Of a stretch of 64,000 nt of DNA, positions 33,412 to 41,829 are shown piece by piece. This DNA comes from Wenzhouxiangella marina (GTDB lineage Bacteria; Pseudomonadota; Gammaproteobacteria; Xanthomonadales; Wenzhouxiangellaceae). A model generated the notes under the pieces. The model saw nothing but the letters and a program-made list of their open reading frames with translations. It was not told the DNA's origin and did no database searches. Position 1 is the stretch's first letter; each line of letters opens with the position of its first letter. The position numbers and the translations under genes were made by a program. The stretch is from the NCBI RefSeq assembly GCF_001187785.1, contig NZ_CP012154.1, forward strand, positions 62,001-126,000, written 5' to 3'.

Positions 33412-36400
33412 TCAGCTCCGCCGAAGGACCAGTACGCCGACGCCGAGGCTGAGCAGCATGAGCAGCAGCAGGCCCAGGGGTCCGAAGATCGGCACCGGAA
33501 TGCCCGCAATGCCGAAGATCAGCTCGCCGCTGTTGTTGACCGGATCCGGATCGGCCGTCTCGGTGGCGACGCTGGCCGTGGCCAGGATGGTGCCCGCGCC
33601 GGTCACCAGCACCGTGATCTCGCAGCTGGTCGAATCGAACTCGGCCAGGCTGGCCACGCTCCAGCTGAGCGTGTCACCACTCAGGACGGCGCCGCAGGTG
33701 CTCGAGACGAACGAGGTTCTCGCCGACAGGACCAGGGTGAAATCCAGGCCCGTGGCCGTGCCGGGCCCGTTGTTGGTGCCGGTGACCGTGTAGGTGAAGC
33801 TGTCACCCGGGCCCAGGTCGGGGCTGGCATCGCTCGTCAAGGTGATGCCGACGTCGGTGGCCTGGGCACCGATGAGGACCGCGGTGTCGGCGTTGTTGGC
33901 GCCATCGGGGTCATTGCTGTCGCTGGAGATGCTGACCGTGTTGCTGATCGCGCCCAGGGCGCTCACGCTGACCTCGAGGGTGCAGCTGGCCGAATCGCCC
34001 GAGGCCAGGTTGCCGATGGTCCAGGTCCAGTCCGGTGCCGAGAAGCTCGCACCGCAATCGTCGGAGACGTAGTCCAGGCCGGCCGGCAGGCTGTCGAGGA
34101 CCACGACGTTGGTGGCATCCGAGGGGCCGGCGTTGTCGGCGCTGATCAGGTAGCTGAAGGTCGAGCCGATCAGGATCGGGTCCGGAACCCCCTGGGCGAG
34201 CTTGCTGATCGACAGATCGCTGCTGGCGCCGAGCGTGTCGCTGTCCGTCGAGCTGTTGTCGGTGCCGTTCACTTCGGTGATGCCCGCTGCGGTGGCGACA
34301 CTGACCGTGTTGTCGAGCGTTCCGGTGGCGGCCGGGTCGATGGTGCAGGTGGCCGAGTAGCTCAGCGAGGCGCCGACCGGGAGATCGACGGTGTCGGAAA
34401 TGCTGCCGGATCCGGCCGCCGTGCAGCTGCCGCCCCCGCTGGCCACGCAGGTCCAGTCGAAGGCGGTACAGGCGGCCGGGGCGGTGTCGGTGACCAGGCT
34501 GCCCGGCGCATCGGAAGGTCCGACATTGCTCACGCCGATGCTGTAGGTCACCGATTCGCCCGGCGTGGCCTCGGTCTGGCCATCGCTCTTGGTGGCGAAC
34601 AGGTCGGCCTGCGGGTTCAGGGTATTGGTGTCGGTGGCATTGTTGTTGCCCGGGACGGGGTCATTGATCCCGACCGGCACCGTCACGGTGGCCGTATTGA
34701 CGAGGGTTCCCGTCGCGCTCGCGGCGATGCCGCAGGTCGCGGTGTAGGTCAGCAAGCCGCCGGCCAGGAGATCGACGGTGTCGTTGATGTTGCCGGCCAC
34801 CGGCCCCGCCGTGCAAGCACTGCCGGCGCTGGCCACGCAGGTCCAGCTGCAGCTGGTGCCTGCCGGGAAGCTGTCGCTGACGTTGGCGCCGATCGCATCG
34901 AAAGCGCTCAGATTGCTGACGCTGATGGTGTAGGTCGTGCTCAGTCCCGGCACGACGCTGCTCACCCCGTCGGTCTTGGTGATCGCCAGGTCGACGGCCG
35001 GGTCGACCACGACCGCGGCGGCCGAGAACTCCGAGGTGTTGCCATCGGCGTCGGTGGCCGTGGCAACGATGAAGTCACCGGGTACGGCGCTAAGGGCCGG
35101 CAGGACGACGGTCGGGCTGCTGCCCTCCGCGTAGCTGTCGCTGCCGAGGAAGAAGTTGCCTTCCAGCCCATCGGCATCGGCGATGAAGAACTCGACCCGG
35201 ATCGGGAAGGCGGAATTGGGCGCGATGCTCGGGACCGAGTAGCTCAGCTCCAGGTTCGGGCCGGCGAGGATCGCGGCCGAGATGTCCGGGAAGTTCTGGC
35301 GGCGGTTGGGCCCGCCGTCTGCGTCGTCCACGTCGTTGGCGTTGACGCCGACCGGCGCGATATCGATGCCGAGCCCCACGTTCTGGGAAAAGCGGCTACC
35401 GAGAATCCGATTGCCGTTGCCGGGGCCATTGAGCTGAACGCCAGTCGCGTTGCCGCTGAAGAAGTTGAAATCGGTCGGACTCAGTCCACCGATGAGATTG
35501 TCGCTGCCGACGATCTCGATGCCCGGGCCGTCGAAGTTGGCGATCATAATGCCACGGATCTGGCTGCCGTCGCCATTGATGCTCAGGCCGCTGGCGCCGG
35601 CACCGGCCATCGTGCCAGCCAGAATGACGATCGGCACGGTAGTGAAGTCGGGCTCGGTCGTCCCGTCGATGATGATCGTCTCGGTGATCGTCGGCAGTGC
35701 GCTCGCCGGCTGGATCACGTACGGCAAGGGACCGGCGATATCGAAGTCGATCGTGTCGAGCCCGGGCGTCAGGTTGGCGCAGCTGATCGCATCGCGCAGG
35801 GAGCCGGGTCCGGTGTCATTGGTGTTGCTGACCGTGGTCGAGCACGCGCCGATGCTGACTTCATAGTCTTCGACCTCGCCGTCGACGGCGATGCCGTCGT
35901 AGCTCAGGCCGCCGGCCTGGCTGAAGCGGAAACGCGCGAAGGTCTGGGGCAGGGCCGCAACGACAGGGACGCTGAAGCCCAGGCCGTTGTTGGCACCGGC
36001 CACCAGCGCCAGGTCCGTGAAGATCTGTTCGCCCGGGTCGGCCCAGCTGCCGTTGCCGTTGAAGTCGATCCAGGCATTGAGCAGGCCGGCGCCGCTGGCC
36101 GTGATGTCCACGGTCGCGCCCTGCCCAGCCACCAGCGGCGTGGTGAACACGACGCCGTCCTCGTCATCGCTGCCGCCGAGGTCGTCACCGGTGGCCGTGG
36201 CATCGGGCTGTCCATCGGCTTCGCTATCGCGCAGCGCGCCCAGGAACGGGCCGGCGTCGATGTGACCGGCGCCGTCGTGCTCGATCAAGGACGGGTAGGG
36301 ATTGCCGGTGGCCGCACCACCTGGGCTGTCGGGTGCATCGCCATAGTCGACGGCCGGGCAGCTGATCGCTGCCTCCCAGCCGGGCGCGGTGACGCTGCCG

Positions 36401-37341
36401 TCGCTGGAGAAATAGAAACCCAGGCAGCCGGAGGTGCCGATCAGGGTGCCGGGGTTGTTGGTGCCCCACCAGGTCGACCAGGCGGAACCGGTCGCGCCGT
36501 CGAACAGGACGTTGCCGGGGGGCAGGGTCGGGTCTTCCAGGGTGTTTGCAGGTGGTGCCGTGCTGCGATCCGCGCCATCCCAGATCCAGAGCCCATCGAA
36601 GCCGGCCTCGATATTGAAGCTGCTGAAATCCATCTGGATCGGGCCGCCGTTGTCGGAGCAGACCAGCATCTCCAGCTGTTGATTGTTGCTGTAGTTGGCG
36701 GTGCCGCCATCGTCGTAGAAGGTCCCGGTGCAGGTGTTGATGTCGGTGTTGCCCATGTCGAAGCTGGGGACCTCGGCGGTCACGGTCACCGAGTAGCTGT
36801 CGATGCACAGGGGATCACCAGTGCCGGTGTCTCCCACGCTCAGGCTCCAGCTGGAGACGCCATCGAGGCCGAGGTAGGCATTCAGATCGCCACCGTTGGG
36901 CAGAAAGGTCCCGGTGGTCGGCACGCCGCTGGGAATGGCCGCCGCGGATTGGTCGAAATCGGTGGTGACGCAGCAGTCGATCGAAGTGGCGCCCGACCAG
37001 GTGCCCGGGGGCGCCAGGATCTGGTTGCTGCCGGGTCCGTCGATGCGGAAATTGGTTTCGTCATGGAAGGAGTTGCCGGTGCCCGGCGTGTTGCAGCTGC
37101 CGTCGGTCTTGAACCAGACGACGGAGACGTCGACGTCGGTGATCACGCTGCCCGGGGGGAAGTCGGCGGCCGTGAAGTCCACGCCGGGCAGGGTCAGGCC
37201 ATAAGTGCCGTTGCCATCGACGCTGATCAGTCCGGCCGGATCGTAGGTCTTGGTGACCGTCTGCGCCAGGGCGGACGGGACGGAAAGGACGGCGGCGATC
37301 AGCGCAATCGCGATGGCCGGGAATCGAGTCTTGCAGCGCAT
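33412..37341 (-). CDS. Giant secreted GEVED / DUF11 protein with IPTL-like C-terminal tail
   Basis: The ATG at 37341 has a GGGGGGAG site and gives 1309 residues with a signal peptide ending A-L-A-Q. Visible parts in order: a proprotein-like beta domain with a pair of Cys, a CUB-like region, a GEVED domain ('D-Y-G-D-A-P-D', 'A-W-I-D-F-N-G-N-G-S-W', 'G-E-V-E-D-Y'), a CSLREA/right-handed beta-helix-like region ('S-N-T-N-D-T-G-P-G-S-L-R-D-A-I'), and four DUF11 repeats. The last 27 residues (P-I-F-G-P-L-G plus a hydrophobic helix and L-R-R-S) form an IPTL-CTERM-like sorting tail. IPTL proteins are processed by an exosortase-H-type enzyme by family knowledge; the enzyme is not in the window. Confidence 0.85.
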   Translation of the reverse strand: MRCKTRFPAIAIALIAAVLSVPSALAQTVTKTYDPAGLISVDGNGTYGLTLPGVDFTAADFPPGSVITDVDVSVVWFKTDGSCNTPGTGNSFHDETNFRIDGPGSNQILAPPGTWSGATSIDCCVTTDFDQSAAAIPSGVPTTGTFLPNGGDLNAYLGLDGVSSWSLSVGDTGTGDPLCIDSYSVTVTAEVPSFDMGNTDINTCTGTFYDDGGTANYSNNQQLEMLVCSDNGGPIQMDFSSFNIEAGFDGLWIWDGADRSTAPPANTLEDPTLPPGNVLFDGATGSAWSTWWGTNNPGTLIGTSGCLGFYFSSDGSVTAPGWEAAISCPAVDYGDAPDSPGGAATGNPYPSLIEHDGAGHIDAGPFLGALRDSEADGQPDATATGDDLGGSDDEDGVVFTTPLVAGQGATVDITASGAGLLNAWIDFNGNGSWADPGEQIFTDLALVAGANNGLGFSVPVVAALPQTFARFRFSQAGGLSYDGIAVDGEVEDYEVSIGACSTTVSNTNDTGPGSLRDAISCANLTPGLDTIDFDIAGPLPYVIQPASALPTITETIIIDGTTEPDFTTVPIVILAGTMAGAGASGLSINGDGSQIRGIMIANFDGPGIEIVGSDNLIGGLSPTDFNFFSGNATGVQLNGPGNGNRILGSRFSQNVGLGIDIAPVGVNANDVDDADGGPNRRQNFPDISAAILAGPNLELSYSVPSIAPNSAFPIRVEFFIADADGLEGNFFLGSDSYAEGSSPTVVLPALSAVPGDFIVATATDADGNTSEFSAAAVVVDPAVDLAITKTDGVSSVVPGLSTTYTISVSNLSAFDAIGANVSDSFPAGTSCSWTCVASAGSACTAGPVAGNINDTVDLLAGGLLTYTATCGIAASATGTLVNTATVTVPVGINDPVPGNNNATDTNTLNPQADLFATKSDGQTEATPGESVTYSIGVSNVGPSDAPGSLVTDTAPAACTAFDWTCVASGGGSCTAAGSGSISDTVDLPVGASLSYSATCTIDPAATGTLDNTVSVATAAGITEVNGTDNSSTDSDTLGASSDLSISKLAQGVPDPILIGSTFSYLISADNAGPSDATNVVVLDSLPAGLDYVSDDCGASFSAPDWTWTIGNLASGDSASCTLEVSVSALGAISNTVSISSDSNDPDGANNADTAVLIGAQATDVGITLTSDASPDLGPGDSFTYTVTGTNNGPGTATGLDFTLVLSARTSFVSSTCGAVLSGDTLSWSVASLAEFDSTSCEITVLVTGAGTILATASVATETADPDPVNNSGELIFGIAGIPVPIFGPLGLLLLMLLSLGVGVLVLRRS

Positions 37342-37507
37342 TGGGTCTCCCCCCTCCATAGATCAAGTCCCCAGCATCCCCCAGGGGACACTGGCCGGTC
37401 AAGAGAGGACGGTGCCGGCGAGCCTTCCGGTCGGGCTTTCCGGCTGGGATTTCCGGCTGGGATTTCCAAGTATCCTTGTGCAGGACCATTCTTCGGCTGC
37501 AACACCC

Positions 37508-37795
37508 ATGAAAGACTTCCGTCGCCCGATCGGGCCGCTCGATCAGCAAGCGCAGCTTCGATCGCTGAAGATCAAGCTCATCGTCGCGCAGATCATCGGT
37601 GGTCTATTGGCCATCGTCCTGGCCCTGTCGGCGCTGGCCTACTTCACCGGTGATGATCTATTCCCTATCGAGATCGATCGGCAGACCGCGCTGATCGCGA
37701 TGGTCATCGCGGGCCTCGGCACGGTCGCCGAGAGCCTCGTCACCTTCCTGCTTCGCCTTCGCATCCGACGCCTGGAAGCCTCAGACGAAGCCTGA
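37508..37795 (+). CDS. Small two-helix membrane protein
   Basis: The ATG at 37508 gives 95 residues. Two membrane helices are clear (about 25-48 and 62-85), with a short extracytoplasmic loop holding Y-F-T-G-D-D-L-F-P-I-E-I. The tail is basic (R-L-R-I-R-R-L-E). No known family was recognised. It lies just upstream of decayed genes that look like an ECF-sigma/DUF6768 pair, with which such small membrane proteins can be associated; that link is speculative. Confidence 0.6.
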   Translation: MKDFRRPIGPLDQQAQLRSLKIKLIVAQIIGGLLAIVLALSALAYFTGDDLFPIEIDRQTALIAMVIAGLGTVAESLVTFLLRLRIRRLEASDEA

Positions 37796-37944
37796 GCCAG
37801 CTGCTCGCGGCGCGTTCTCCGCCCTTCGTCCGCTCCGATGGTTGGGACATTCGCTACGAGCCCAACGCTCTGTGCTGGATACTGATGCCCGAGACCTCGA
37901 TCGACGAGCTGGTTGAATCCGCAGTTCCGGCAGCAGAAGCGCTC

Positions 37945-38044
37945 GATGTCGACCTGTCTCTCTAGTCTCCGGACCGCCATGCAGGCCCTGCCCATGCTGG
38001 AGCGGGAAACGCTGGAGCTGTTCTACGGTCGCGGCAGCAACTGA
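37945..38044 (+). pseudogene. Remnant of an ECF sigma factor C terminus
   Basis: The frame carrying 'L-R-T-A-M-Q-A-L-P-M-L-E-R-E-T-L-E-L-F-Y-G-R-G' to a stop at 38044 matches the start of sigma region 4 (x-A-x-x-x-L-P-x-x-E-R-E-x-L-x-L-x-Y). No region 2 and no intact helix-turn-helix follow. A second frame from about 37798 to 37965 looks like another gene fragment (W-D-I-R-Y-E-P-N) that was not identified. Both suggest decay of an operon. Confidence 0.45.
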
Positions 38045-38068
38045 AAGACTCGATCGAAGGAGATCGCT

Positions 38069-38373
38069 ATGAACATCGACGACAAGATTCGCCAAGAACT
38101 CGCACGACGTGACGCCGAGCCTGGAGATGTCAGCACAGCAGATGCCGGCGTATTCGGGCGTTGTTCCAGGTCTTTACCGCAGGCGACCTGGAGCAGCTTC
38201 TGTTCTGCGGGCTGATTGCCGTGGCCGCCTTCAACGGTCTCGGATTGCTCAAACTCTGGTTCTTCCTCGAGATGAACCTCGAGCGCGACCGCAACTGGAC
38301 CGCGCGGGAGCTCAAACGCCTGGAGATCGCGCTGACCAGTGATCGCCTGAATGCGGCGGCCGACTTGAAGTAA
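38069..38373 (+). pseudogene. Frameshifted DUF6768-like membrane protein
   Basis: A good GAAGGAG site leads to an ATG at 38069 and M-N-I-D-D-K-I-R-Q-E-L, a typical DUF6768 start. That frame stops after about 48 codons. The expected continuation ('L-F-Q-V-F-T-A-G-D-L-E-Q', then a membrane helix and 'F-F-L-E-M-N-L-E-R-D-R' and 'L-K-R-L-E-I-A-L') appears in another frame from 38161 to 38373. The first membrane helix of the family is missing, so there was a deletion as well as a frameshift. In intact genomes this family often follows an ECF sigma gene, matching the sigma remnant just upstream. Confidence 0.6.
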
Positions 38374-38394
38374 TCTGCAGTTGTCCGCTGCTAT

Positions 38395-39345
38395 TCAGGG
38401 GCGTCGGACCTGGCTGATGCGCCGGTGAATCTGTTGGTAGAGGGACAGAAAGGCCTCGTACTCGAGCGGCGGGGTGGTCTGGCGTACGGCATCGAAGTAG
38501 TCGGACGGGGCCAGGCAGCCGTGACGGCTGGCGATACAGTGGCGAAGGGTCAGGGGGTGTTGTCCGTAGCAGCCGCCGATCCGGTCGCAAAGCAGGGCCG
38601 TGACCACCGTGCCCTGGAGTACGGGGTCGTACATGAATCGAGTCGCCGGGTAATCAGCATAGGGTGGGTCGACTTCTTCATTCGTCACCAGAAAATCCAG
38701 CGCCGCCAGCATGGCGCCCTCATCCACGCTGCTGCCGAGAATGTTCAGCGCATCCCGGCTAGCTGCATCGACCGAGATCGACTCGGACGTGGCCTGTAGC
38801 GCGTCGCTGGTCGAGAACAGCGAGCCTTCGAAGAGGTAGTCTTCCGAGAGTGACTGCATTGCGGTTGCGTCGATCGCATCCGCCGGGTCGAGGCCGGGAG
38901 GAAGTGCTTCGGCACAGAACTCGGCGGCCTCGGCGAGAACGGGGCCGCGCAGGCCGAGTTGCGTTCTGGCCGCCTCGCTCATGCCTTCGATCTGTACGGC
39001 ACGGAAACAGGGCTCCAGCCACTGCGAATAGAGGTGCCTGGCTTGCGGCGACAGTTCACCATCGGCGTCAAGTTGGCGCTCCAATGTGGCCGCCAGCGTT
39101 TCTTCGTAAACGATGGGCCTTACTGGATCCGGGGCCACCGTTTCGGCGGCCCCGGATGCATCGACCTCGATCCGTGAAGGCGGTGCAGGTGAATCGTTCG
39201 CCTCCGATTTCGGGGCGAGGGACGATGCCTCCGATTCGACCGCAGCGTCAACGGGTTGAATCGTCGGTTGGGTCCGGTCAAGCCAGGCCCATATCCCGAT
39301 TCCGAAGACGGCCAGGCCAAAAACTGCAGCACTGAGGTATCGCAT
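38395..39345 (-). CDS. Membrane-anchored protein of unknown function
   Basis: The 316-residue product has an N-terminal uncleaved-looking membrane helix ('Y-L-S-A-A-V-F-G-L-A-V-F-G-I-G-I-W-A-W-L'), then a Pro/Ser/Glu linker, then a helical domain with several Cys (P-C-F-R-A, F-C-A-E, L-L-C-D, G-C-Y-G, H-C-I-A, G-C-L-A). It faces the periplasm by topology. No known domain was recognised. It is the downstream partner of the poly-Gly protein on the same strand, after a 56-bp gap. Confidence 0.55.
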   Translation of the reverse strand: MRYLSAAVFGLAVFGIGIWAWLDRTQPTIQPVDAAVESEASSLAPKSEANDSPAPPSRIEVDASGAAETVAPDPVRPIVYEETLAATLERQLDADGELSPQARHLYSQWLEPCFRAVQIEGMSEAARTQLGLRGPVLAEAAEFCAEALPPGLDPADAIDATAMQSLSEDYLFEGSLFSTSDALQATSESISVDAASRDALNILGSSVDEGAMLAALDFLVTNEEVDPPYADYPATRFMYDPVLQGTVVTALLCDRIGGCYGQHPLTLRHCIASRHGCLAPSDYFDAVRQTTPPLEYEAFLSLYQQIHRRISQVRRP

Positions 39346-39401
39346 GATTCCCTGTCAACTCGCTTCTTGAGGATCTGGATGGTCAGCCTCGGCAGCCCCT
39401 A

Positions 39402-40124
39402 TCAGCAGCCTCTCAGGGAGCCCGGGACGGGGTTGTCGTGGATGAAGGGTGAACTGTAGGGCGACAGGACCGGCCAGCGCTCGCTGCTGCCGTCGGAGTA
39501 GGTTACGCGAATCGCCGTACGGTTGTGCATGACCCGATTCCGGGACGTCAAGGTCATCCTGGAGATGTCGTAGCGGGCATGCAGAAAGCGCGTCGTCGTG
39601 TCCGAGTTGCAGGTCGCGTCTACCGGATTGTCCAGCGCAGGAGGAACGATGCCGGCTTCGGTTCGGCTGTGGACGACGGTCCCGCCGCCGCCACCGCCGC
39701 CACCACCACCGCCGCCGATCATGATGCGGCGAAAGCGCGGCCAGCCGAAGGAGGGGCCCGGAGACGGGGCGACCACGGTCATCGGCGGCAGCTCGATCGG
39801 ATCACCGCCGCAGCTGATTGCCTCCTTGCTGCCCGCATCCCGGCCTTGCCGACGCGCGCCATCGGTCCCGCTGGCCGCCGGTGCTTCGGCAAAGTTGACG
39901 CCGGTCATGACGTAGTCGTCCGGGCCGGGAACGTAGGTGCTGTAGCTGGGATCGTACCAGGCGCTCTCGCGTTCCCAGACGCCGGAGTTGGGGTTGTAGA
40001 CATACTCGGCGACGTTCGGGCTTGTGGACTGAATCTGATTCTCACAAGCCAACGCGGCGGGTGTGGCGAGCAACAGGAACATCAGAGCACATGCGCCCCG
40101 CAATAATGCAACGTTCATGGACAT
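39402..40124 (-). CDS. Secreted protein with a twelve-Gly run
   Basis: The 240-residue product has a signal peptide ('A-C-A-L-M-F-L-L-L-A-T-P-A-A-L-A-C'). The mature part has repeated Tyr/Pro segments early (A-E-Y-V-Y-N-P-N-S-G, Y-V-P-G-P-D-D-Y). A run of twelve Gly in the middle is encoded by a GGN microsatellite at about 39684-39719, and a C-terminal beta region follows. The run may vary in length between strains. No family was recognised. It has a divergent neighbour at 40445. Confidence 0.55.
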   Translation of the reverse strand: MSMNVALLRGACALMFLLLATPAALACENQIQSTSPNVAEYVYNPNSGVWERESAWYDPSYSTYVPGPDDYVMTGVNFAEAPAASGTDGARRQGRDAGSKEAISCGGDPIELPPMTVVAPSPGPSFGWPRFRRIMIGGGGGGGGGGGGTVVHSRTEAGIVPPALDNPVDATCNSDTTTRFLHARYDISRMTLTSRNRVMHNRTAIRVTYSDGSSERWPVLSPYSSPFIHDNPVPGSLRGC

Positions 40125-40444
40125 GGGAAAGCCTCCAGTTGTCAGTGATCAACAAGTCCCCCTGGTGGCGCCGCGGAAAAACATAGCTAAGCCGGCAAAG
40201 GCTGTCAATATCAAGAGTATGAAACTTAGCGTATTTCAGGCATATCAATTCCTGCTAATTACGCGACCCGGGTCCGTACTTGCCCGGATCGGTGTCGAAG
40301 CAGAGCAATGCTGGACGTCGAGGAGCCGTTCAAGACGCGATTCGAGCTCTTCGTCGTGCCTGAGCCGGGGTTCATCGCGATGGTCAGCGTCCGACCCGCC
40401 GCTGCGGCAGACTGCAGGCTCGTTCCAAATTCAGGACATCGACC
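40125..40444. other. Divergent intergenic region, 320 bp, locally AT-rich
   Basis: It lies between the poly-Gly protein and the serine hydrolase. The stretch 40180-40260 has markedly lower GC than the rest of the window. Promoters in both directions are expected; none was clearly read. Confidence 0.4.
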
Positions 40445-41815
40445 ATGCAACATAAAAGCGCGCTTTCTGTCACGATCCTGCTGGCTTCAGCATTCTTTTC
40501 AGCGCCATCGGCCGCAAACTGGACGGACGCGGTCGACCAGAGAATTGCTGGCGATCGCTCCGGCGTCTGTCTCGTGGCGACTCGTATCCAGGATGAGGTC
40601 GAGCATGCCGCGAGCTGCGCCGACGCAGGCGTTGATCGGGAGCTCGACGCGCGGTCGCGCTTCGAGATCGGCTCCATCTCCAAGGCCCTGCAGGGGCTGC
40701 TGGTCGCCGTGCTGGTCGAGCGTGGCGAGCTCGATCTTGACCAGCCCGTGGCCGAGATCTGGGCGGAACAGACGATTCCCGGTGACTCCGAGGCACCGAT
40801 CCGTCTTCGTCATCTGCTGACCCATACCTCGGGCCTGCCGCGTCTGCCGACGGGCTTTGTTCCGGCGGACATGAGCAATCCTTACGACGGCTTCGATCGA
40901 TCCGCCTTGCTGGAGGCGCTGGCGAACACCGAGCTCGAGGCGAAGCCGGGCGAGGCCTTTGCCTACTCCAACTTCGGCGCCATGCTGCTGGCACAGGCCC
41001 TGGTCGATCTGACCGGCCAGGGGCTGGAGGCGCTCTTCGATCGGCATGTCTTCGGCCCGTTGGGCATGGAAGACACGGGCCTGAGCGGCCCCACGGTGCA
41101 GGGCCATGACGCCAGTGGCGAGGCGGTGCCGAACTGGGACTTCGATGGCGATCTCGGTGGCGTTGGCGCGATCCGCTCCACGCCGGCGGACATGGCCAAG
41201 TGGCTGGTCGCCCTGCTTCGACCCGAAGGCAGCGAGCTGGCAGCGGCGCTCGAGCGTTCGCAGCAGGCTCTGATCGAGGTCGGCGGACAGACCGTCGGCT
41301 ATGGCTGGTTGCATCTCCCGCTCGGTGATGGGCAGGTCCTCGCCCATGACGGCGGCACGGGTGGCTTCTCGAGTTTCGCTGTCGTGGATCCCGGGCACGA
41401 GCGAGCGTCCCTGATCCTGATGGACACGAGCATGCTGATGCAGAACAGCCTGGCGGATCTGGCCTTCCATCTGATCGATCCCGACTACCCCCTGGCTTCG
41501 CCACAGCGTCCGGCCCTGGCTGCCGAAGGCGAAGTGCTGGAGCATTATGTCGGTCGCTACGGCCTCTATCAGGGCGACGAGCCCTTCTTGGGTGACTTCA
41601 CTCTGGATTTCACCGTCGATCAGGGTGAACTGCTGATCCAGGCCAGCGTCGGGGGTCAGGTCCAGCCGCGCATTCCCCTGAGCTCCGAGGGTGAAGGGCG
41701 CTTCGTGCAGGCGGATCTGGACCTGAGCATCGAATTCGAACGCGATGCCGCTGGACAGGTCGTCGGTCTGGATTTTCAGCAGGGGCCATTGAGCCTCGAT
41801 GGTCGCCGTCAGTAA
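40445..41815 (+). CDS. Secreted class C beta-lactamase-like serine hydrolase
   Basis: The 456-residue product has a signal peptide ('L-S-V-T-I-L-L-A-S-A-F-F-S-A-P-S-A-A'). The class C/PBP4-like motifs are present: S77-I-S-K80, Y174-S-N176, and H301-D-G-G in place of K-T-G. The sequence 'L-R-H-L-L-T-H-T-S-G-L-P' is a hallmark of this family. A further C-terminal domain of about 110 residues ('Y-V-G-R-Y-G-L-Y-Q') resembles a lipocalin-like tail often fused to such hydrolases. It is more likely an esterase or D-peptidase than a resistance enzyme. It lies 14 bp upstream of a two-component pair that may control it. Confidence 0.88.
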   Translation: MQHKSALSVTILLASAFFSAPSAANWTDAVDQRIAGDRSGVCLVATRIQDEVEHAASCADAGVDRELDARSRFEIGSISKALQGLLVAVLVERGELDLDQPVAEIWAEQTIPGDSEAPIRLRHLLTHTSGLPRLPTGFVPADMSNPYDGFDRSALLEALANTELEAKPGEAFAYSNFGAMLLAQALVDLTGQGLEALFDRHVFGPLGMEDTGLSGPTVQGHDASGEAVPNWDFDGDLGGVGAIRSTPADMAKWLVALLRPEGSELAAALERSQQALIEVGGQTVGYGWLHLPLGDGQVLAHDGGTGGFSSFAVVDPGHERASLILMDTSMLMQNSLADLAFHLIDPDYPLASPQRPALAAEGEVLEHYVGRYGLYQGDEPFLGDFTLDFTVDQGELLIQASVGGQVQPRIPLSSEGEGRFVQADLDLSIEFERDAAGQVVGLDFQQGPLSLDGRRQ

Positions 41816-41829
41816 CCTATGCTTGACTG

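Noticed and set aside
33370-37653. A 1427-codon open frame on the plus strand
   Set aside because: It is antisense to the GEVED/DUF11 protein, which has recognisable domains and a signal peptide. The long frame reflects GC bias and lack of stops.
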